From Acidobacteriota bacterium (lineage in GTDB: Bacteria; Acidobacteriota; UBA6911): 64,000 bases of DNA. The translations under genes were made by a program, and so were the position numbers. Positions 57,562-64,000 of the stretch are shown in pieces; the stretch's first letter is position 1; every line of letters starts with the position of its first letter. The notes under the pieces are model-generated. The model was not told the DNA's origin. It ran no database searches and was given only the letters and a program-made list of their open reading frames with translations. The stretch is taken from NCBI GenBank assembly GCA_016929335.1, contig JAFGIY010000216.1:1-64000 (forward strand), given 5' to 3'.

Positions 57562-58839
57562 ATGAAAAAGCCGAGTTTACTCTTATTGCTGATCCTGTCG
57601 ATTGCAGCGATAGTCGCGAATCAGCATGCCGGATTCGCGGCGCCTTGTGTGGATTGTCATAAAGTCAGCAATCCCAGTATTGTTTCGGATCATCAGTTAA
57701 GCAAGCATGGCAAAGCCGGATTCAAATGCTCGGTTTGCCACGGCGATCAGCACTCATCGGCAAGCGATGTTGCAAATGCCAAAATCCCGACACCGGATAC
57801 CTGCGCGGTCTGCCATGACGAAAGGGTGAAGCAGTACAAAGCAGGAAAGCACGGTTTCGCCTGGGCAGCCATGAAAGCAATGCCCACCATGCATTGGCAG
57901 CCTTCGGTTCTTATCGACGAAATGAAAGGCTGCGGTGGATGTCACAAGATCGGGATGAAAACCGACGAGGAGATCAAGGCTCTTAGAAAGACCAGTCCGG
58001 GATTCGGTATTGCTTCCTGCGATGCCTGCCATACGCGTCATACTTTCTCAGCAGAAGAAGCCAGGCAGCCGCAAGCTTGCCAGACATGCCACATGGGCTT
58101 CGATCATCCCCAATGGGAAATGTACTCGTCCTCCAAACACGGGGTGCGATACATGCTGAAACAAAACAAGGTCCTTCCGCCGGACACCGCCGCGCCGACC
58201 TGCCAGAACTGCCACATGCAGAATGGCAACCATGAAGTCCGCACAGCATGGGGATTCCTGGCTGTCCGGCTGCCAATGCCGGATGACATAATCTGGAAAC
58301 AGGACCGGACTACGATTCTTCAGGCGCTTGGAGTACTGGATCCCGCCGGGAACGCTACCAAACGCCTCGACGTGGTCAAAGGCGCTCAACTCGCACGCCT
58401 GACTCAGGAAGATTGGCAAAAGGAGCGGGACAAGATGTCTGCAACCTGCAAACAATGCCATTCGGCTAATTTTGTCAAAAGCGAACTTGGAAAAGGCGAC
58501 CGGATTATCAAAGACGCAGATCATGCGATAGCCGAGGCCATTCGCATTGTTGCCGGATTATATAAGGACAAAATCCTTGCGAAACCCCAAAATTACAACT
58601 ACGACTTCCCCGATCTGCTGACTTTCAATGATGCGCCGACTCCGATCGAGCAGCGATTGTTCAAGATGTTCCTGGAACAGCGGAACAGGACGTTCATGGG
58701 GACATTCCATAACAGTCCGGATTATGCCTGGTGGTATGGGTGGAGCGCCATGCAGGAATCTTTGACTGAAATCAAATTTATGGCGGAAGACATGCGCCGG
58801 GCCGCAGGCAAAGCTCCTGCTAAAGCCGCAGCAAAGTAA
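57562..58839 (+). CDS. Octaheme cytochrome c, hydroxylamine oxidoreductase-like
   Basis: About 425 residues from the ATG at 57562 with a signal peptide. Eight C-x2-C-H heme sites occur in order: CVDCH, CSVCH, CAVCH, CGGCH, CDACH, CQTCH, CQNCH, CKQCH. Eight hemes and the C-terminal aromatic stretch YAWWYGW fit the HAO/octaheme nitrite reductase family. Whether it oxidises hydroxylamine or reduces nitrogen compounds depends on a cross-linking tyrosine that I cannot assign by eye. It should work in the periplasm, perhaps with the small tetraheme protein at 51340. A terminator follows. Confidence 0.85.
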   Translation: MKKPSLLLLLILSIAAIVANQHAGFAAPCVDCHKVSNPSIVSDHQLSKHGKAGFKCSVCHGDQHSSASDVANAKIPTPDTCAVCHDERVKQYKAGKHGFAWAAMKAMPTMHWQPSVLIDEMKGCGGCHKIGMKTDEEIKALRKTSPGFGIASCDACHTRHTFSAEEARQPQACQTCHMGFDHPQWEMYSSSKHGVRYMLKQNKVLPPDTAAPTCQNCHMQNGNHEVRTAWGFLAVRLPMPDDIIWKQDRTTILQALGVLDPAGNATKRLDVVKGAQLARLTQEDWQKERDKMSATCKQCHSANFVKSELGKGDRIIKDADHAIAEAIRIVAGLYKDKILAKPQNYNYDFPDLLTFNDAPTPIEQRLFKMFLEQRNRTFMGTFHNSPDYAWWYGWSAMQESLTEIKFMAEDMRRAAGKAPAKAAAK

Positions 58840-58865
58840 TCCGCAAAATAACAGCACTCAAGGAC

Positions 58866-58905
58866 AGGCGCCCATTCAGAATCAAATGGGCGCCTCCCTT
58901 TTTTT
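58866..58905 (+). terminator. Rho-independent terminator after octaheme cytochrome gene
   Basis: Perfect 11-base arms AGGCGCCCATT (58866-58876) and AATGGGCGCCT (58885-58895) are followed by CCC and a run of seven T. It lies between two convergent genes and can serve the plus-strand cytochrome gene. Confidence 0.85.
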
Positions 58906-58909
58906 CTTC

Positions 58910-59494
58910 CTATTTCTTCAGCTTCAATGGAGTCGTGTATAAGCTCAGTGTGTGGCTGGCGTTGTCTTCGTTGGAAATAATGGTGACGCTTTTATCCGCC
59001 ACAATTTCTTCCAGATCGTAATTATGGCAGACAATGCGGGAACCCGGCTTCATCTTCTCAAATTGAGGCAAAAGCTTCCGGTTCATCTCGGGAAGCAGGT
59101 AGATCGGAATCACATCCGCCTCGCTCAGGTCGAGAGTAAAGATGTCTGCCTGAAAAATTTGGACCAGATTTTCCACCTTGTTCCTTTTCACGTTCTCCCT
59201 TGAAGCCCCGACGCGTTCCGGATCGATGTCATAGCCCATACCCCGGCAGCCGTATTTTTGAGCGGCCAAGACAAGAATTCTGGCATCACCGCAGCCCAGG
59301 TCATATACGACGTCCCCTTTTTTAGGCTGCGCCATATGAAGCATCTTGGAGACTACGTCGTAGGCAGTCCCTACATAAACCACATCCGGATTGCGAATCC
59401 ACTTGGTATCATCCCCGTTCAGCGATACGCATGGCGCCAGCACTGCCGCAAATAAAGCCAATAATTTAATCAGCATTCCAATCTTAAAACGCAT
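58910..59494 (-). CDS. Exported methyltransferase-fold protein
   Basis: A 194-residue protein with an N-terminal signal peptide (about 1-26, MRFKIGMLIKLLALFAAVLA). The mature part is a class I AdoMet methyltransferase fold: VVYDLGCGDARILVLAAQ (motif I, about 61-78), GYDIDPER (motif II) and a VIPIYLLPEMNRKL stretch. Such signal-bearing methyltransferases are known in several phyla but their role is unclear, since AdoMet is not thought to occur in the periplasm. It may bind another ligand, or the leader may be a membrane anchor facing the cytosol. Confidence 0.78.
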   Translation of the reverse strand: MRFKIGMLIKLLALFAAVLAPCVSLNGDDTKWIRNPDVVYVGTAYDVVSKMLHMAQPKKGDVVYDLGCGDARILVLAAQKYGCRGMGYDIDPERVGASRENVKRNKVENLVQIFQADIFTLDLSEADVIPIYLLPEMNRKLLPQFEKMKPGSRIVCHNYDLEEIVADKSVTIISNEDNASHTLSLYTTPLKLKK

Positions 59495-59587
59495 AATTGC
59501 TCCCTCCAGCCGGCATACTTAAAACCGGATCCCGTTGAAAATAAGAAGTAAGCCACGAATGAACACGAATTACCACGGCCTTAATGC

Positions 59588-60358
59588 TCACTGGAAAATG
59601 GCCAGCATCGGAAACCGGCTGACAACACTGTGGATAGCCATGCCGCTTATGCTGCATCCCTCCGCATAGACGATGCGAAGATTCGGCATTGTAAGAAAAC
59701 TCTCGATATCGATATCGTATATGCTGCAGCGCATGATGTTCAGTTCGTTGAGGCTTCTCATGCCTTCCAGCCTGGCGATTCCCTCGCCGGTGATTTTGGT
59801 GTCTGCAAGAGCGAGGACTTCCAGTCCTTTGAACTTCGCGATCTGCTCCATGTCTTCATTCCTGATATCGTTACCGCTTAAATTCAATACCGTCAGGGTA
59901 TCCAGGGATTTCAGATTTTTCAGGACCTTGCCGTCAATCTTCGTGCGCTGAAGCGACAGCGCTTCCAGTTTGCTCAGGCTTGCCAGCCACGCCAGTTCGT
60001 CGCCATTCAACTGGATGTCATGGATGTACAATCGCCTTAGCTCTGAACATCCCTTCAAATGCGCCATGCCTGCAGGAGTCACGGAACCGCTGCCGATCTC
60101 GAGCCATTCCAGTTTGGGCAGTTTGGGCAAAAAGGCCAAAGCCTCATCGCTGAACTCTCCATTCGATGCCTCGATCCATCTCACAACTCCCCGGCCGTCC
60201 TGCTGCAAAGGTATCTTCAGTTTTGTCAGCTCCGCGATCGCCTTTAATTCAGCCTTATTCTGATTCCTGCTGCTTTGAGCAGGGACGGCGCTCGTGAAGC
60301 TGATCGATGAAATCACGGAAGACGCTATGATAATTGCTTTAAGCAAAACACACTTCAT
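59588..60358 (-). CDS. Exported leucine-rich-repeat protein
   Basis: About 256 residues from the ATG at 60358 (GAGAGGTGG upstream). A signal peptide (to about residue 28) is followed by about seven leucine-rich repeats of 24 residues, such as LPKLEWLEIGSGSVTPAGMAHLKG-like and LTVLNLSGNDIRNEDMEQIA units, from 75 to the end. LRR sheets bind proteins. The family of exported LRR proteins is common in Planctomycetes and Acidobacteria-like genomes. No catalytic residue is visible. Confidence 0.78.
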   Translation of the reverse strand: MKCVLLKAIIIASSVISSISFTSAVPAQSSRNQNKAELKAIAELTKLKIPLQQDGRGVVRWIEASNGEFSDEALAFLPKLPKLEWLEIGSGSVTPAGMAHLKGCSELRRLYIHDIQLNGDELAWLASLSKLEALSLQRTKIDGKVLKNLKSLDTLTVLNLSGNDIRNEDMEQIAKFKGLEVLALADTKITGEGIARLEGMRSLNELNIMRCSIYDIDIESFLTMPNLRIVYAEGCSISGMAIHSVVSRFPMLAIFQ

Positions 60359-60492
60359 GGCCACCTCTCTATAAACAGACTCTCTCATTCCCAAATTCCC
60401 CTGAATTTTCTACCACGAAAGAGGCTCAAAACACGAAGAAAGATTTTGCCCCCGGCAACAGTGTGGCCGAACGGCTCCCTTTCTCCCGTTCC

Positions 60493-61650
60493 TCAATCCA
60501 GATTCTTGTGGAAGCGGAGGGCGCTGAGGCTGAGAATCGCGATCCCGAAAATGAACAATGCAGCCATCTGCGGCCAGAGAGATTCCACGCCTGCTCCCTT
60601 AAGGAAAAGGTTCCGGACAATCCGCATGAAATAGCGCAGCGGATTGAGGTAGGTCAGATATTGAACGACAGAAGGCATATTGCGGATCGGGAAGGAAAAA
60701 TCGCTCAGCAGCAAAGCGGGCAAAAAGAAAAAAAACGAGGACATCATGGCCTGCTGCTGTGTCCTGGATATTGTGGAAATGAAAAGCCCGACGCCCAGAG
60801 TGGAGAGCAGAAACAGCAAAGTGCTGCAAAAGAGCAGCGGTATGTTGCCGCGTATTGGGACATGAAAGATCAGTATCGCGGCGATTATCACCAGGACGAC
60901 CTCGAATACTCCGACGATCGCAAACGGCAGGAGTTTACCCATGATCAACTCAATCGGCCTGACGGGAGTAACCATCATCTGTTCCATCGTCCCGAGTTCC
61001 TTCTCCCGTACGATGCTCATCGATGTCAGCATAATCGTTACCAGGGCGATGATATTAACGATTACACCCGGCACGAAATACACCCGGCTGCGCAGAGCGG
61101 GATTGAACCAGATTCGCGACTGCGCCGTGAGAATAGGAATGACGGAAGGGACCGATCCGCCTGTTTTGCCCGGAAGTGAGACGCGGCGCGCGCTTTGTTG
61201 ATCACCGAGGACTCTGCCTGCCTGAGCAAGAATAATCTGCGTGGCGTAGCTTCCTACGATGGCTGCCGTGTTGGAATTGGTGCCGTCAACCAGAATCTGA
61301 ACGGAGGAATTATTGCCGCGCAGCAAATCGCGCGAATAGCCGGGCAGGACACGGACGACGATCTGCGCCTTTCCATGATCCATGAGGCTCCGGACTTCGC
61401 TTTCACTCGCGGGAAGCGCGGTAACGCGAAAATAGCCCGAACTCTGAAACGAGTCCAGCAGATCCCGGCTTGCCGGGGTGCGATCCATATCCATCCAGGC
61501 CATGCGCGCATTTTCCACGTCAAGATTGACGGCATAGCCGAACAGGATCAGCTGGAGCAGCGGGGGCCCGATCAGCAGAGCAAGCATGCGCGGATCTTTT
61601 ATCGTTTGAATAATTTCCTTCCGGATTATTGAGAGAATTCTATTCCACAT
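60493..61650 (-). CDS. ABC-2 type transporter permease (first of two in tandem)
   Basis: A 385-residue protein. It starts with RKEIIQTIKDPRMLALLIGPPLLQLILFG, one helix followed by a large extracytoplasmic region (about 45-185), then five helices from 190 to 380, with the signature REKELGTMEQMMVTPVRP (about 224-241). This is the YbhR/YhhJ type of ABC-2 exporter permease that works with an ATPase and a membrane fusion protein in drug or lipid export. The gene starts four bases after the second permease gene. No ATPase gene is present here. Confidence 0.87.
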   Translation of the reverse strand: MWNRILSIIRKEIIQTIKDPRMLALLIGPPLLQLILFGYAVNLDVENARMAWMDMDRTPASRDLLDSFQSSGYFRVTALPASESEVRSLMDHGKAQIVVRVLPGYSRDLLRGNNSSVQILVDGTNSNTAAIVGSYATQIILAQAGRVLGDQQSARRVSLPGKTGGSVPSVIPILTAQSRIWFNPALRSRVYFVPGVIVNIIALVTIMLTSMSIVREKELGTMEQMMVTPVRPIELIMGKLLPFAIVGVFEVVLVIIAAILIFHVPIRGNIPLLFCSTLLFLLSTLGVGLFISTISRTQQQAMMSSFFFFLPALLLSDFSFPIRNMPSVVQYLTYLNPLRYFMRIVRNLFLKGAGVESLWPQMAALFIFGIAILSLSALRFHKNLD

Positions 61651-61654
61651 TCAA

Positions 61655-62788
61655 TCAAGCCACTTTCTGCTTCAGCCTTTTCGTAGCTATAAGAAACACC
61701 AGCGACGCATATAGAGCCAGCAGTCCCACCTCCGCATAAAGCACTTCCATTCCAACGCCGCGCAAAAAAATCCCGGTCAGTATCGTTACAAAATATCTCG
61801 TCGGGAACAAATAGGTCACGGCCTGAATAGGCAAAGGCATATTCTCAATTGCAAAAACAAAACCGGATAAGAGGAATGCAGGCAGGAACGAAGTAACCAT
61901 TGCCAGCTGATATGCGACAAGCTGGGATCGGGTCAGCGCGGAGACAAAAATCCCCCAGAAAAGAGCCCCGATCAGAAACAGGCACCCTGTCGCGACGAGG
62001 AAGATATAACTCCCGTGCTGCGGAACCCGAAAAATGCCGACCCCGACCACAATGGTCAGCACCATGTCGACAAGCCCGAGGACAAAATAGGCGCTCATTT
62101 TTCCCAAGGCAACTTCCGCGGGCCGCAGCGGCGTAGACAGCAGCTGTTCCATCGTTCCCATTTCCCATTCCCGCGCCAGGGTGAGAGAGGTGAGAAGCGC
62201 CCCGATTATCATCAAGATCAGAGCAATGAGACCGGGGACAATGTAGTTTTTGGACCTCAACTCGCTGTTGTACCAGACTCTCAGGCGGGAACCGATGGGC
62301 GCGCCGGACGCTTCTCCTCCTGATCGGTTTTGGCCCTGCGTAAGGATTTCAAAAGCCAGAGGCTGAACAATGGCATTGGCGTATCCCAAGGCAATGGATG
62401 CCGTGTTGGAATCGCTGCCGTCGAATATCAGCTGGATCTGAGGCTTCCGGCCGGACAGCAGATCCCGGGAATAGCCTTTTGGGATCACGAGACCCAGCAT
62501 GCATTCATCGGTGTCAATCTTCCGCTCGATTGATCTGTAATCGGCCGCGTCACCCAGGATCTTGAAAAAGCGCGATCCCCGGAACCGTGAAATCAGTTCG
62601 CGGCTCTCCGGACTCTGGTCCGCGTCATAAACAAGCGTCGGGATCCGATCGACATCCAGCGTAAGCGCGTAGCCGAACAGAAGAATCATCAGGAACGGAA
62701 GCGCCAGCGCCATGATCAGGCTTCTGGGATCGCGCAGGATATGCAGAAATTCTTTTTGGGCAACCGCCCGTGTACGCCGAAAATTCAT
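61655..62788 (-). CDS. ABC-2 type transporter permease (second of two in tandem)
   Basis: A 377-residue homologue of the preceding permease with the same plan: KEFLHILRDPRSLIMALALPFLMILLFGYALTL near the N-terminus, a loop domain, and REWEMGTMEQLLSTPLRP before the helix bundle. Two related permeases side by side fit a heterodimer such as YbhS-YbhR. The ATPase and any membrane fusion protein must be encoded elsewhere, since the neighbour on the other side is a cation antiporter. It starts 62 bases after that gene. Confidence 0.87.
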   Translation of the reverse strand: MNFRRTRAVAQKEFLHILRDPRSLIMALALPFLMILLFGYALTLDVDRIPTLVYDADQSPESRELISRFRGSRFFKILGDAADYRSIERKIDTDECMLGLVIPKGYSRDLLSGRKPQIQLIFDGSDSNTASIALGYANAIVQPLAFEILTQGQNRSGGEASGAPIGSRLRVWYNSELRSKNYIVPGLIALILMIIGALLTSLTLAREWEMGTMEQLLSTPLRPAEVALGKMSAYFVLGLVDMVLTIVVGVGIFRVPQHGSYIFLVATGCLFLIGALFWGIFVSALTRSQLVAYQLAMVTSFLPAFLLSGFVFAIENMPLPIQAVTYLFPTRYFVTILTGIFLRGVGMEVLYAEVGLLALYASLVFLIATKRLKQKVA

Positions 62789-62850
62789 GGATTATGCCTG
62801 ATGTATTCCCTTGATCCTGTCAATCCATCATTTTTGATTACGCAAAAGGC

Positions 62851-64000
62851 TTATGCGCTTTTGCCATTGGTCAGCATATGGATTGCATTATTCAGCTGCT
62901 CTTTCGTCCCGCTGAGCACGATCCGGTCTCCGCTGAATATCCGCTCGCCGGGATCCGGATTATTCAGAGTATGGTTTTCTCGGATGATGCCCAGAACCAT
63001 TGCGCCGGTTTCCGCTCGAAGGCGGGTATCGGCGATGGTGGTTCCATTCCAGAAGTAACTCGCCGGGGCTTGCCAGGTCTCCGTAAAGACATCCAGATCG
63101 TTGCTGAGCCGCATGCGCGGCACCGTCGTTCGCCTTTCCCGGAAAATTCCGAACCTCTGGTCGCGGATGGACTTGATTTCAGCCGCCACAAGGGAGCGCG
63201 GCGCATTGTATACGCGCAGGATACGCGTCATCAGCTCAAGCGAAGCCTCAAACTCCTCGGCAATGACTTCCGTAGATCCCTGGTCCCAGAGCATATCCAT
63301 GTCGGTAACGTATTTGGTACGCGTCAATACGACGATATCGCGCGACAATCGTCTGGCGGCCTCGATGGCCAGCCGGGTGCCCAGCGGATCGGAGATAACG
63401 AATACAATAACGCGGGATCTCTTGATGCCGGCGATCTCAAGTATGTGCGTGTTGGTGCAATCGCCGAAAATGACCGGTTCTCCTTCCTTTCTGCATTCCC
63501 TGACCCGCTGCTCATTCAAATCGATTATGACGTACGGGATCTGGTTGGCCTTCAGAACGCTGGCGATGTTCCGGCCCCCCAGTCCGAATCCGCAGATAAT
63601 CACATGATCTCTATATTTTTCATATTCGTCGAGCTCTTTGTCGGTAGCCCGGTTGAGCGCGAATCTGGGATTCCAATTCCCGGCATAGCGCATAATCAGC
63701 TTCCGCGAAAATCCGAACAGCGCCGGCGCAATCACCATACTGACTACGGAGCAGGCGAGAAATATCTGATAGGGTTCACTGCCGACGATCCCCACGCTCG
63801 CGGCCGCCTGCAGCAGAATGAAAGAAAATTCTCCGACTTGCGCCAAAGCCAGTCCGCATAGCAACGCCGTCTGAAGGGGGATCCGGCTGGCCATCACGGC
63901 AAAGGTTGTGAAAATTGTCTTGCCGACAACAATGGCGGCGGTTGTTCCCAGAATCAGTCCCATATTCGAGGCGATGAATGCCGGATTCACCAACATTCCA
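62851..64000 (-). CDS. KefB-type cation/proton antiporter with TrkA-N domain (partial)
   Basis: The 3' part of a larger gene whose 5' end lies beyond the right edge. At least 380 residues are seen. The first visible ones (GMLVNPAF) belong to the CPA2 antiporter helices. Several membrane segments follow (including LAQVGEFSFILLQAA), then a TrkA-N dinucleotide-binding domain with IICGFGLGGRNIASVLK and a TrkA-C domain ending near GDRIVLSGTKEQL. KefB-like proteins exchange K+ or Na+ for protons and are gated by their cytosolic nucleotide-binding part. The frame is open to the last base. Confidence 0.9.
   Translation of the reverse strand, partial: GMLVNPAFIASNMGLILGTTAAIVVGKTIFTTFAVMASRIPLQTALLCGLALAQVGEFSFILLQAAASVGIVGSEPYQIFLACSVVSMVIAPALFGFSRKLIMRYAGNWNPRFALNRATDKELDEYEKYRDHVIICGFGLGGRNIASVLKANQIPYVIIDLNEQRVRECRKEGEPVIFGDCTNTHILEIAGIKRSRVIVFVISDPLGTRLAIEAARRLSRDIVVLTRTKYVTDMDMLWDQGSTEVIAEEFEASLELMTRILRVYNAPRSLVAAEIKSIRDQRFGIFRERRTTVPRMRLSNDLDVFTETWQAPASYFWNGTTIADTRLRAETGAMVLGIIRENHTLNNPDPGERIFSGDRIVLSGTKEQLNNAIHMLTNGKSA

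Overview
The window reads as bacterial chromosome in two halves that meet at a tRNA-Met gene (31397-31473, minus strand). The taxon is inferred only. A carboxypeptidase-regulatory-like domain protein, a TPR-CHAT lipoprotein, a group 3b-type [NiFe] hydrogenase, ferredoxin-dependent oxoacid oxidoreductases and multiheme cytochromes together fit an anaerobic or facultative member of the Acidobacteriota or a similar phylum. No rRNA or other taxonomic marker is present.

Left half (1-31396), accessory and probably an integrated conjugative element or its remains. At 424-4852 lie three minus-strand genes joined by ATGA overlaps: a LexA-type repressor, an N6-adenine DNA methyltransferase and a small PD-(D/E)XK nuclease-like protein, i.e. 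a restriction-modification-like unit apparently under LexA control. From 14092 down to 5045 runs a Trb/VirB-type type IV secretion operon (small membrane protein, VirB2, B3, B4, B5, B6, B8, B9, B10, a secreted unknown protein and an SH3-like lipoprotein). No relaxase, VirD4 or VirB11 is visible. Divergent from it sits a sigma-factor/anti-sigma-factor pair (14283-15906). Then comes cargo: gene fragments, a chimeric DUF4062 protein, lipoproteins and small secreted proteins, a secreted nuclease with a zinc tail, a zinc-ribbon gene broken by an in-frame TGA, a frameshifted integrase, a 13-repeat ankyrin protein and a TPR-CHAT lipoprotein. The half ends with two excisionase-like genes and an intact tyrosine integrase beside the 3' end of tRNA-Met. 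A 39-bp sequence upstream of the secretion operon recurs without a mismatch, in the same orientation relative to transcription, upstream of the xis/int genes 15 kb away. This suggests that excision and transfer share one promoter or operator, perhaps read by the element's own sigma factor.

Right half (31474-64000), mostly metabolic. It holds an orphan molybdenum hydroxylase subunit and an ACT-domain protein, then a minus-strand operon (43000-34869) in which two signalling genes are translationally coupled to hydB, followed by hydG, hydD, hydA, a membrane histidine kinase and a hydrogenase maturation protease. Upstream of this operon is a tandem array of four 85-bp palindromic units. Plus-strand genes follow for a four-domain 2-oxoacid:ferredoxin oxidoreductase (with fused beta and gamma subunits), pyruvate:ferredoxin oxidoreductase and a small multiheme cytochrome. 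Hydrogenase, oxoacid oxidoreductases and cytochromes plausibly form one ferredoxin/NAD(P)H/H2 electron network.

The last part (52272-64000) has a second maturation protease, an L-2-hydroxyglutarate oxidase, a decayed anion-transporter gene bracketed by iterated short repeats, a saccharopine-dehydrogenase-like enzyme, a DUF6485-like protein, protoporphyrinogen oxidase, a hydroxylamine-oxidoreductase-like octaheme cytochrome, a secreted methyltransferase-fold protein, a leucine-rich-repeat protein, two ABC-2 permeases and the C-terminal part of a KefB-type cation/proton antiporter that runs off the right edge. All family assignments come from reading motifs by eye, without database searches.
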